Shown here piece by piece: positions 1 through 6,659 of a stretch of 27,777 nucleotides of DNA. The DNA is taken from NCBI GenBank assembly GCA_964367845.1, contig CAYIYW010000005.1:1-27777 (forward strand). The letters are read 5' to 3'. Below the pieces are notes generated by a model. It was not told the origin of the DNA. It saw only the letters and a list, made by a program, of their open reading frames with translations, and ran no database searches. A program made the position numbers and the translations under genes. The DNA is from JAHFLV01 sp964367845 (lineage in GTDB: Bacteria > Patescibacteriota > Minisyncoccia > Phycocordibacterales > DATGWK01). Every line of letters starts with the position of its first letter. Positions within the stretch are counted from its first letter, which is position 1.

Positions 1-2
1 CA

Positions 3-158
3 AAAATTGAGAGGACTCCCTACATGCTCATCGTCGGCGACAAAGAAGTTGAGGCGAAAAAAAATACGGTGGAAAGTCGGGATAAGGGGAATGTTGGAGT
101 TATGGCGATTGAGGAATTGGTAGAAATGTTTCAGAAAGAAAATAAGGAAAGGGATTGA
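3..158 (+). CDS. thrS: Threonine--tRNA ligase, C-terminal end (partial)
   Basis: Only the last 51 codons are inside the window; the gene enters from the left edge and ends at a TGA. The visible part is the end of the class II anticodon-binding domain, with the family phrase TPYMLIVGDKEVE followed by a segment reading NTVESRDKGN and a final helix rich in Glu and Lys. ThrRS charges tRNA-Thr in the cytoplasm; this domain recognises the anticodon. It is on the plus strand, convergent with gyrB, and is followed by a GC-rich hairpin at 216-244 that can end transcription from both sides. The same window holds a tRNA-Thr(UGU) at 9841-9913, which may be chance. Identity rests on a short stretch but the motif is characteristic. 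Confidence 0.85.
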   Translation, partial: KIERTPYMLIVGDKEVEAKKNTVESRDKGNVGVMAIEELVEMFQKENKERD

Positions 159-215
159 TACTTATCCGATGATGTAACTCATTTGCTAAACGGTGGGTTA
201 TGTGGCATTAAAAAA

Positions 216-244
216 GTGCCCCGAGAGTAGAACTCCCGGGGCAC
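216..244. terminator. Bidirectional hairpin between thrS and the gyrB side
   Basis: GTGCCCCGAGAG pairs with CTCCCGGGGCAC around a 5-base loop (12-bp stem with one mismatch, which becomes a G-U pair on one strand). On the plus strand T6 follows at 251-256 after a short spacer. On the minus strand the stem is followed directly by T6 (complement of 210-215), so it is the better terminator for minus-strand transcripts and a plausible end for thrS as well. Confidence 0.7.
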
Positions 245-264
245 ATCCTATTTTTTGTCAACAA

Positions 265-381
265 AACAAAAAAACAAACCGCGGGGGGCGGCCACCACAC
301 ACACCCCCACGCGGGAACTCTCACTCAACTAATCTCAACCCAGACCCCGACTGGAGGTCAGGCGTGATTAGGAGGAGCTCG
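265..381 (-). ncRNA. Candidate small RNA with anti-SD-like C-rich motifs
   Basis: The segment downstream of gyrB has its own promoter (388-417) and its own terminator (279-314) on the minus strand. The roughly 115-nt transcript contains no ATG frame and no ribosome site. It begins with CTCCTCC, has a second CCTCC about 15 bases later, and can fold: CTAATC pairs with GATTAG, with CCAG/CTGG pairs inside. The C-rich motifs resemble the 3' end of 16S rRNA (CCUCCU), so pairing with ribosome-binding sites is conceivable, but that is inference. It does not resemble SRP RNA, tmRNA, RNase P RNA or a tRNA. The remainder of the 159-453 gene-free stretch holds only the two hairpins and the promoter. Confidence 0.55.
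279..314 (-). terminator. Terminator of the candidate small RNA
   Basis: Read on the minus strand, CCGCG-T-GGGGG pairs with CCCCCCGCGG through ten pairs with one bulged T, followed by TTTGTTTTTTTGTTTTG. This is a strong intrinsic terminator in the minus direction. Confidence 0.75.
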
Positions 382-387
382 GTTGGC

Positions 388-417
388 AGTATAAAACAAC
401 GAGCTGTCGCTTGTCAA
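388..417 (-). promoter_or_regulatory. Promoter of the candidate small RNA
   Basis: Minus-strand TTGACA (412-417), 18-base spacer and TATACT (388-393). It lies just after the gyrB stop codon and directs transcription away from gyrB, with a predicted start near 381. Confidence 0.65.
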
Positions 418-453
418 ATCGCCTCGCGCGCGTCATTAATGTCGCGAGAGCTG

Positions 454-2589
454 TCAAATATCAATCGTCGCTTTCTTGGCGTTTGATTGGATGAACGACT
501 TTCTGGCCGGAACATCCGTGCCCATGAGAATATCAAAAACCTTGTCCGCTTCCAGCGCGTCAACCACGCTTACGCGCTTCAAAATCCGGTTGTTCGGGTC
601 CATGGTCGTCTCCCAAAGTTCTTCGGAATTCATTTCGCCTAAACCTTTGTAACGCTGAATAGAAACTTTGACTTTGTTGGGCGTTTTTGTATCTTTGGAA
701 CTTTTGACTCCCCGATTTTTTGACTCGCCTGCGGATTCCTCGGCGGTTTCATCCACTCCACCCACTCCGTCCTCCATTTCCTCGCTTCCTTCGGCAACCT
801 CTTCCAGCTCAAAATCCTTGCCGACTTTGGCGAATTTTTCCTCGTCGTTGTAAGCGTAAGAAATTTCTTTGCCCTTTTTAATTTTATACAGCGGCGGTTG
901 GGCAATGTAAATATAACCGCCGTCAATGAGCGGACGGAAAAAACGATACAAGAGGGTCAGAATAAGGGTCCGAATGTGGGCGCCGTCAACATCGGCATCG
1001 GTGGCGATAATAACCTTGTGATAGCGAAGTTTACTGATATCAAAGGTGTCGCCGATTGCCGTGCCAAGCGCGAGCACTAGATTTTTGATTTGTTCGGAAG
1101 CGAGCATTTTGTCCAGACGCGCTCGTTCAATGTTTAGAATTTTACCGCGCAGAGGCAAAACCGCTTGGGTGCGTCTGTCACGGCCGGATTTAGCCGTACC
1201 GCCGGCTGAGTCGCCCTCCACGATAAAAAGCTCCGATTCCTCGGCTGAAGTTCCGGCTTGGCAATCGGCGAGCTTGCCGGGCAGTGTCATCCCTTCAAGA
1301 GCGCCTTTTCTAAGGACACTGTCTTTTGCCGCTTTGGCGGCTTTGCGTGCCCGCAAGGCCAAAGAAACCTTGTTTATGATGGCTCTCGCGTCTTCCGGAT
1401 TTTCTTCAAGAAAATAGGCAAAGGATTCGCTAAAAATCGTTTCCACCATGCCTCGGGCTTCAACCGTTCCGAGTTTGGCCTTGGTCTGGCCCTCAAACTG
1501 GACTTCGCGCAGTTTTACGGAGATAACCGCCGTCAGGCCTTCCATGACATCTTCGCCGGTGAAATTGTCTTCCTCTTTGCTGTTGCCGCCGTTTTTCTTG
1601 GCATAGTTGTTGAGAGTTCTAGTCAAGGCCGCCTTGAAGCCGGTAACATGGGTGCCACCTTCGGAATTGTAGATGTTGTTGGCAAAGGCGGTCAGTCGGC
1701 TTGAGACCTCATCAATATACTGAAGAGCCACCTCCACCGTTTCGTATTCTTTTATGGCTTTTTCAACATAAAAGATATTTTTATGAATCGGTTTTTGGGT
1801 TTTGTTGTAAAACTTTACGAGCGACAAAAGACCGCCCTCAAAACAAAATGATTGCGAGGGAAAATCGCGAAAATTTGGACTGCTTTCGTTCATTTCCCGC
1901 AGGAAGAAAACATCGTCAAATTTTTCTGAATCCTTAACACCATCGCCACGAGCGTCAATAACGCTGATTCTAAGTCCTTTTACCAGATAGGCCTGTTGGC
2001 GCATGTGGTTTACCACTCGGTCAAAGTCAAAAGTTTGCTCGCCAAAAATTTCCGGGTCGGGTTCAAAAGTTATGATTGTGCCATTTTGTTTCGTTGAGCC
2101 GATTTTTTTGACCGCCGCTTTTCTTTTGCCACGGCTGTATTCCTGCAAATAAATCCCGCCGTCTTTGTGAACTATGGCGCTGACATAGACAGAAAGGGCG
2201 TTCACAACCGAGGCGCCGACTCCATGAAGACCGCCGGAAACCTTGTAGCCGTCACCGCCGAATTTTCCGCCGGCGTGAAGCGTCGTCATAATTGTCTCAA
2301 GCGCCGAGACCTTGGTTTGTTTATGAATGTCAACCGGGATGCCTCGACCGTTGTCGGTTACTCTTACACGATTGCCCGGCAAAAAAGCGATTTCAATGTC
2401 GTTTGCAAAACCGCCCATCGCTTCGTCGCGGGAATTATCAAAAATTTCGGTAACCAGATGATGGAAGCCGTCGGGGCCGGTTGTGCCAATGTACATCCCC
2501 GGCCGTCTTCTGACCGGCTCCAGACCTTCAAGAACCGAGATTTGTTCGGCGGTGTAATTATCTTTTTTCTTGGGTTTTTCCTTGGCCAT
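454..2589 (-). CDS. gyrB: DNA gyrase subunit B
   Basis: ATP-driven subunit of the type II topoisomerase that negatively supercoils DNA. The 711-aa protein has the GHKL ATPase domain with EIFDNS (Glu48, Asn52), DNGRGIP (79-85) and GGLHGVGASVVNALS (119-133), then the transducer domain, then the TOPRIM domain with EGDS (458-461) and DADVDG (531-536), and the C-terminal QRYKGLGEM motif (645-653). An acidic low-complexity insert at about 592-640 separates TOPRIM from that motif, making the middle longer than usual. ParE is the alternative, but TOPRIM phrases such as AVLPLRGKILN fit GyrB, the usual call when a single copy is seen. There is no SD before the ATG. A promoter (2673-2701) and a hairpin in the leader (2619-2635) lie upstream. 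Confidence 0.93.
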   Translation of the reverse strand: MAKEKPKKKDNYTAEQISVLEGLEPVRRRPGMYIGTTGPDGFHHLVTEIFDNSRDEAMGGFANDIEIAFLPGNRVRVTDNGRGIPVDIHKQTKVSALETIMTTLHAGGKFGGDGYKVSGGLHGVGASVVNALSVYVSAIVHKDGGIYLQEYSRGKRKAAVKKIGSTKQNGTIITFEPDPEIFGEQTFDFDRVVNHMRQQAYLVKGLRISVIDARGDGVKDSEKFDDVFFLREMNESSPNFRDFPSQSFCFEGGLLSLVKFYNKTQKPIHKNIFYVEKAIKEYETVEVALQYIDEVSSRLTAFANNIYNSEGGTHVTGFKAALTRTLNNYAKKNGGNSKEEDNFTGEDVMEGLTAVISVKLREVQFEGQTKAKLGTVEARGMVETIFSESFAYFLEENPEDARAIINKVSLALRARKAAKAAKDSVLRKGALEGMTLPGKLADCQAGTSAEESELFIVEGDSAGGTAKSGRDRRTQAVLPLRGKILNIERARLDKMLASEQIKNLVLALGTAIGDTFDISKLRYHKVIIATDADVDGAHIRTLILTLLYRFFRPLIDGGYIYIAQPPLYKIKKGKEISYAYNDEEKFAKVGKDFELEEVAEGSEEMEDGVGGVDETAEESAGESKNRGVKSSKDTKTPNKVKVSIQRYKGLGEMNSEELWETTMDPNNRILKRVSVVDALEADKVFDILMGTDVPARKSFIQSNAKKATIDI

Positions 2590-2618
2590 GTGTTTTCTAT
2601 ACTTTTTTCAAAGGCGAA

Positions 2619-2635
2619 CCGCCCTCATCGGGCGG
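2619..2635 (-). promoter_or_regulatory. Hairpin in the gyrB leader
   Basis: CCGCCC and GGGCGG form a perfect 6-bp stem with a 5-base loop, about 30 bases before the gyrB ATG and inside the predicted leader. There is no U-tract directly after it, so it is more likely a stability or regulatory hairpin than a terminator. Confidence 0.45.
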
Positions 2636-2672
2636 ACTGGGAGAATCAATTTAACCCTTTGTTATATGGCAT

Positions 2673-2701
2673 ATTATAGCAAAACGGTTAAGCGAGCACA
2701 A
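2673..2701 (-). promoter_or_regulatory. gyrB promoter with extended -10
   Basis: Minus-strand TTGTGC (2696-2701), 17-base spacer and TGCTATAAT (the TATAAT box at 2673-2678). The perfect -10 with TG extension compensates for a weak -35. The predicted start gives a leader of about 77 nt. Confidence 0.6.
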
Positions 2702-2783
2702 TGTTTAATTGGGGAAATCTACGGCAATTTTACGGCTAATTTTAAGGCCTATTTGGGAAATAGAAAAATACATCAATATGAGC

Positions 2784-2812
2784 TTGACAACTTGTCAACA
2801 ATATGATAAGAT
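2784..2812 (+). promoter_or_regulatory. Promoter of the 47-codon small gene
   Basis: TTGACA (2784-2789), exactly 17 bases, then TAAGAT (2807-2812). The -35 is consensus. Transcription would start near 2819 and give a leader of about 62 nt. Confidence 0.7.
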
Positions 2813-2825
2813 ACTAGCGGACATT

Positions 2826-2875
2826 GGAGTACTCGGCACATAAGTGCCGCTCCGGTGTGGAACTCCGTTAAGGAG
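2826..2875 (+). promoter_or_regulatory. Structured leader able to hide or free the ribosome site
   Basis: CGGCAC (2834-2839) and GTGCCG (2844-2849) form a perfect hairpin with an ATAA loop. Around it GGAGT (2826-2830) can pair with ACTCC (2862-2866). The same CTCC (2863-2866) can instead pair with the GGAG of the SD (2872-2875) across a GTTAA loop. The two pairings exclude each other, so this leader could switch translation. This is inferred from base pairing only. Confidence 0.4.
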
Positions 2876-2881
2876 ATTCAG

Positions 2882-3025
2882 ATGAATGCGAACGGAATGT
2901 GGCCACGCTGGTTCAACATTCGGAACCCGCGCGTCCAGGCCATGTCTTTCGGCCTCAAGTTGTTCTTCTGCAACAAGTTCGGCATCGGCTACGGCGCGTG
3001 GGTCACGGCGCAACGCGGGGGATAG
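2882..3025 (+). CDS. Small Trp-rich basic protein of unknown function (47 aa)
   Basis: An ATG frame of 47 codons preceded by a strong SD (AAGGAG, 6 bases before ATG), with its own promoter (2784-2812) and its own strong terminator (3051-3076). The peptide is basic and aromatic, starting MNANGMWPRWFNIRNPRV, with three Trp, five Phe and one Cys; there is no clear signal peptide. Codon choice differs from the surrounding genes: AAC, TTC, AAG, GGC and CGC dominate, whereas neighbours prefer AAT, TTT and AAA. I do not recognise the family. Promoter, SD and terminator in register argue for a real gene; an RNA whose coding content is secondary is the alternative. Confidence 0.6.
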   Translation: MNANGMWPRWFNIRNPRVQAMSFGLKLFFCNKFGIGYGAWVTAQRGG

Positions 3026-3050
3026 ACCGCTCCGCTGGGAGAAGAGATGA

Positions 3051-3083
3051 GGGCTCGCATACTTTCATGCGAGCCCTTTTTGT
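3051..3083 (+). terminator. Terminator of the 47-codon gene
   Basis: GGGCTCGCAT (3051-3060) pairs perfectly with ATGCGAGCCC (3067-3076) over a 6-base loop and is followed by TTTTTGTTTG. This is a textbook intrinsic terminator on the plus strand. Confidence 0.85.
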
Positions 3084-3161
3084 TTGTCCAAATTTTTTAA
3101 TTTAATCACCCGCCCCGCCGATTCTCATTTTGAACTGCCTGTTTGAACTGCCCGGCGAATT

Positions 3162-4352
3162 TCACTTTTTTCTTCCGTCCGGAAAGAAAAACTCCGGAAT
3201 GGTTTTGTGAAAGTCCTTTTTTGTTTCGTAGGTTAGGCAAGACCAGAATGCAGACGGTTCAAGGTCGGTTTTGCACCCGTTTATCCTCTTTTGTAATTCG
3301 GTGATATCGGGATAGTAGTAGTCCAAATAAGAACTGATAGCCACTCTTGACCCCTTCCAATCAAGGAAATTCCCGTTAGGGTCAAGACCATTCATGTACT
3401 GGGTGTATGGATACGCTTTATAGAGTTTTTCTCTGATTTCCAGATTCGGCGGCACTTGGTCAAACGGCCCGTCAAAATAATTGTTTTCCCAGATGTTTTC
3501 CGTGCTTACGCCGACAAGAATTTTCCGCGCGAAATTTTTGTCGTCGTAATAAGCAAACTGGGTTCTTTCACCGAGATAAATATTTCCATCCGCTTTAGTT
3601 AGGACTTCGGTTACAGGACTTTCTTCATCCAAAACATAATAGAAGAAATTAGTTTTATCGTTGAAGAACAGATAAAACACTATACCCGACTCATCCCTGA
3701 TTTTGGAGATTATTTCTTCTTCGGGCAGGATTTTTAGATTTTTTGGACGGTCGTATTGGATATGCGGCAATTCAAAAATAACGCTCTTGCCTTTGTAAGT
3801 AATCCTGACCCGATTATTTTCTATCGCCCCAATCAGAAGTCCGTCTTTTTCATCAAATAATTTATAATCGTTACCACTGTCAAAACTCCTTGCGTTATCG
3901 GTGCTGAAGAAAGCGAACGAGAGTTTGCCATTCCCAATGTCCGAGAATCGCAGATTTCCGGAAAGATTGGCGCCGGGAATGCGATAGTAATAATACATTT
4001 CCGTCGGATAGACGATAGCGTAATACGGAATGTTGCTCCAGACATACGCGAACACGGAATCAATGTTCGCTAAATCAACTTCGGACACGCTCCCGTTTCC
4101 AAAAAAACTGTTCAACCGAGCTGTATAGTTTGATAGGGCGACTTTAAAAGTGTCGCGGAAACTACGACTGTCAAACTCTCTGTCAACGCTTTCAATATAA
4201 TTCTGATTAAACTTAACTTCAGGATTGTCAAATGGCAGAAAGGCCAAAACCGCCGTAACAATTATCACTAAAGCAATTAAGCAAAGCGTGATACGCCGCC
4301 CGATAAACAACGCTATGCGGTCGGCAATTAATTTAATATGCTTTTCTCCCAT
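3162..4352 (-). CDS. Single-pass exported protein of unknown function
   Basis: A 396-aa protein with one strong N-terminal membrane segment (about residues 19-41, hydrophobic run LCLIALVIIVTAVLAFL) after a positively charged start, so most of it should lie outside the membrane. The rest is a mixed soluble region rich in Tyr, Phe and Asn with no repeat or catalytic motif that I recognise. Cysteines near the C-terminus (in NGCKTD and FWSCLTY) might form a disulfide. It begins 13 bases after the stop of the Trp/His repeat protein gene and probably shares its transcript, which suggests a joint cell-surface role. No SD precedes the ATG. The function is unknown. Confidence 0.75.
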   Translation of the reverse strand: MGEKHIKLIADRIALFIGRRITLCLIALVIIVTAVLAFLPFDNPEVKFNQNYIESVDREFDSRSFRDTFKVALSNYTARLNSFFGNGSVSEVDLANIDSVFAYVWSNIPYYAIVYPTEMYYYYRIPGANLSGNLRFSDIGNGKLSFAFFSTDNARSFDSGNDYKLFDEKDGLLIGAIENNRVRITYKGKSVIFELPHIQYDRPKNLKILPEEEIISKIRDESGIVFYLFFNDKTNFFYYVLDEESPVTEVLTKADGNIYLGERTQFAYYDDKNFARKILVGVSTENIWENNYFDGPFDQVPPNLEIREKLYKAYPYTQYMNGLDPNGNFLDWKGSRVAISSYLDYYYPDITELQKRINGCKTDLEPSAFWSCLTYETKKDFHKTIPEFFFPDGRKK

Positions 4353-4365
4353 TTACATTGACACA

Positions 4366-5256
4366 TTAGTCCGCAGTTCCGGAAGAAACCGAATTGTTGA
4401 TGGACGCTGGAGCTGAAGAGGGAGAAGAAGATTTTGATGTATTTTTAGCCGGTAAAGACGGGGGTAGAGCTGGTGTTGGGACCAACGGTATGCCCTCCGC
4501 GGACGGATAACAAATGTAGCCAGCCGGTAAAGTTTGGTTTGGAACAGGGGGAGGCAAAGCTACATAAGAACCCGATTGTGAGGTGGACAAGGAAGAATCA
4601 TGACTGGATGGAAATTTCCCTTTGTTAGAGTCAGAACGGGTGTGATTCGGAGGCCATGTTCTACTCACATTTTTAAAGTGTTCTCTATTCCATGTATCAC
4701 TAACGGAGTAGGTGTGATTCGGAGGCCATCCGCTACTGCGTCTAGCACCGTGATTTTCCCTTTCCCAAACATCACTTATGGCGTACTCGTGGTCCGGTGG
4801 CCATGTTCTGCTCTCGACAAACCGGTGAGACGACGGCCAATCATTACTAATAAGGTAGCTATGATTCGCGGGCCATGTGATACTGCGCGAGTATTTGTGA
4901 TCGTTGTCGGTCCAGATTTCGCTAATAGAGAACACATGGTCCGGTGGCCACCCGTCGCTAACAGAAGCGGTGTGACTACTTGGCCAAGTATCGCTGGCAG
5001 AGTAAGAGTGATTCGCGGGCCATGTTTCGCTACGCGCGATTAAGTGATTGTTCTCGGTCCACGTCTTGCTGATAAAGGTAGAGTGGTCTTCCGGAAACTT
5101 CATCCCTCCGGATGTTAAATTCACTCCGGCCAACTGCTTGTCTCTTGTGTTCATCCATGATGTCCCTCTGGAGCTGTTCTGGGTGAGAAACACTATACTA
5201 AAAATAACGAAAAGGATAAGCACAATGTCTATAATGTTTCTTGTTTTGTTGCTCAT
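4366..5256 (-). CDS. Surface-type protein with Trp/His short repeats in a 49-residue super-repeat
   Basis: A 296-aa protein: membrane segment at residues 8-25, repeat region at about 54-219, then a Pro/Ser-rich low-complexity tail. The repeat unit is W-P-x-x-H followed by about seven residues ending in S-x-x. Trp occurs at 66, 79, 91, 103, 115, 128, 140, 152, 164, 177, 189 and 201, so spacing runs 13,12,12,12 then 13,12,12,12 then 13,12,12. Each 13-residue unit lacks the Pro and carries an extra residue (WTENNH, WTDNDH, WERENH). The first two blocks repeat unit by unit (WPANH, WPSSH, WPPDH). Units starting KFP cap both ends (54 and 214). I do not recognise the family. An outward-facing fibre or adhesin-like role fits the topology, but this is inference. 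It is first in a two-gene operon with the unknown exported protein. Confidence 0.8.
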   Translation of the reverse strand: MSNKTRNIIDIVLILFVIFSIVFLTQNSSRGTSWMNTRDKQLAGVNLTSGGMKFPEDHSTFISKTWTENNHLIARSETWPANHSYSASDTWPSSHTASVSDGWPPDHVFSISEIWTDNDHKYSRSITWPANHSYLISNDWPSSHRFVESRTWPPDHEYAISDVWERENHGARRSSGWPPNHTYSVSDTWNREHFKNVSRTWPPNHTRSDSNKGKFPSSHDSSLSTSQSGSYVALPPPVPNQTLPAGYICYPSAEGIPLVPTPALPPSLPAKNTSKSSSPSSAPASINNSVSSGTAD

Positions 5257-5295
5257 GGGTTAAGAAGAAGATGCTAAATAATAAACTCAACATAA

Positions 5296-5301
5296 ATTAT
5301 A
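5296..5301 (-). promoter_or_regulatory. -10 box upstream of the Trp/His repeat protein gene
   Basis: Perfect TATAAT on the minus strand, 39 bases before the ATG at 5256; no good -35 at the right distance. The predicted leader is about 30 nt without an SD. Confidence 0.4.
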
Positions 5302-5347
5302 GCCCATTCTTAATATTAAGTACGGTCGTGTAGAGATGATTGTCGCG

Positions 5348-6595
5348 TCACAAATATCCCCCACTCCCTTTGTTGAGCTTCGGGTAAACCTTTTCATACA
5401 GTTGGTTCGCCTCTTTTTTCGTCATGGTTAGGTCGGGATGGCGCAGAGTGATGTTTACAAGGACGTTGTTCTGTTCGGGAGAAGCCCCGAGTTTTTCTCG
5501 GGCAACGGGGAGCAAGTCGGCATATTTCGTTCTGGACATTATTTTTACGTTCTCAACCAAAAAAGCCATGTCGCCGAAAGCGTCTTTTATTTCCTCATTG
5601 ATGTCCTCCTCGGTGTAATTTTCAGGAATACAATATGACATATCTCTGGAAATCGGCGGCATGCTTGAAACCTCCTTGAACTTTTCGGTATTTTTCATTT
5701 GGACGGCGATTCTCGGCTCATTGGAACGCAAAAATCTGACATCCGGTATTTCTTTAAGCGCCATGACTAACCGGTCCAGTCCGATGCCGGACGCCAGACC
5801 GGAATACTTGTCCGGGTCAAAACCGGCGCCCCTCAAAACTTCCGGATGAGCCAGACCCGCCTCCAGAATTTCCAGTTGAGCGCCACCCTGAGAAACATCT
5901 TTAGAGTCGCCTGATTTGCTAAGGTCCGCGTAAACTTCAATGCCTCCGAGAGTGTAGGGATGAACGGCATCGTAGATAATCGGTTTTTTATCGGGCACAA
6001 CCGCCTTAAAAACCGAGGTTACCAAGCGCAATAAATCTTCTTTTGCCATCGGACTTCGGTCGCCATTTTTCTGAAGAGTCCAAATGTCCATCTGGTGAAA
6101 AACATCAAGATGTTTCGGGTCTATAACGTCACGCCGATAAACCAAACCGAGAAAAACAAAAACCGTGTTGGGAATGTCGCCCTTGAACTCATTAAAAAAA
6201 TCGGCAAATGTTTTTGGGACGTTGGCTGATGTGTGTGTTCGTAAAACATGTTCTTCATCAACATATCTCGTATATGTGGATGCTCGGCCGGCGTTGTCAT
6301 ACGAAAATAAAAGTTTGTCAAAATTGTCCTCAACAGACACGATTGGATCGGCTCTAATAGTCCTGACCTCGCCCAAACCGGCAGTTTTGAGTTTTCCCAC
6401 AACTTTGTCCACGATGATATTTAGCGCGTGGACGGGACTGCCCTCACGGGTCAAATCGGTTACGGCTAACGCCTTTTTTATCGCCTCCGGAGACGAAACC
6501 TCAAATCTCAAAAGCCCGTCGTTCGGCCGTTTGGCGTTTACGGCCAATTCGGCTTTTTTCAATGAAGATAATTTTGGCGACGATTTTTCTGACAT
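5348..6595 (-). CDS. pheS: Single-chain phenylalanine--tRNA ligase (PheS core fused to FDX-ACB domain)
   Basis: The 415-aa protein joins a class II aaRS catalytic core to a C-terminal ferredoxin-fold anticodon-binding domain. Core signatures are RTHTSA (119-124), motif 2 as VYRRDVID-HLDVFHQMD (152-169), an EILEAGLAHPEVLR segment (242-255) and motif 3 GIGLDRLVM (270-278). From about 310 the sequence changes to the FDX-ACB pattern (PPISRDMSY, then LRHPDLTMTKKEAN, ending at the last residue). Normal bacterial PheS lacks FDX-ACB, which sits on PheT; this order and length match the monomeric mitochondrial enzyme. The N-terminus lacks the long coiled coil of bacterial PheS. No pheT lies nearby. It is the last gene of a likely operon with the PEGA and glycosyltransferase genes. 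Substrate assignment is probable, not proven. Confidence 0.78.
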   Translation of the reverse strand: MSEKSSPKLSSLKKAELAVNAKRPNDGLLRFEVSSPEAIKKALAVTDLTREGSPVHALNIIVDKVVGKLKTAGLGEVRTIRADPIVSVEDNFDKLLFSYDNAGRASTYTRYVDEEHVLRTHTSANVPKTFADFFNEFKGDIPNTVFVFLGLVYRRDVIDPKHLDVFHQMDIWTLQKNGDRSPMAKEDLLRLVTSVFKAVVPDKKPIIYDAVHPYTLGGIEVYADLSKSGDSKDVSQGGAQLEILEAGLAHPEVLRGAGFDPDKYSGLASGIGLDRLVMALKEIPDVRFLRSNEPRIAVQMKNTEKFKEVSSMPPISRDMSYCIPENYTEEDINEEIKDAFGDMAFLVENVKIMSRTKYADLLPVAREKLGASPEQNNVLVNITLRHPDLTMTKKEANQLYEKVYPKLNKGSGGYL

Positions 6596-6659
6596 GTTTG
6601 TTGTGATTACGATTTCATGATTACTCTTCGCGCTTTCTTTAATGGCGATCCTCGGTTTT

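Noticed and set aside
193..486. A 97-codon plus-strand frame between thrS and gyrB
   Set aside because: It runs through two terminator hairpins and the opposite-strand promoter, lacks an SD and has no recognisable protein features.
1258..1704. Long plus-strand frames inside gyrB and other large genes
   Set aside because: They are antisense shadows of clearly identified proteins with no independent signals.
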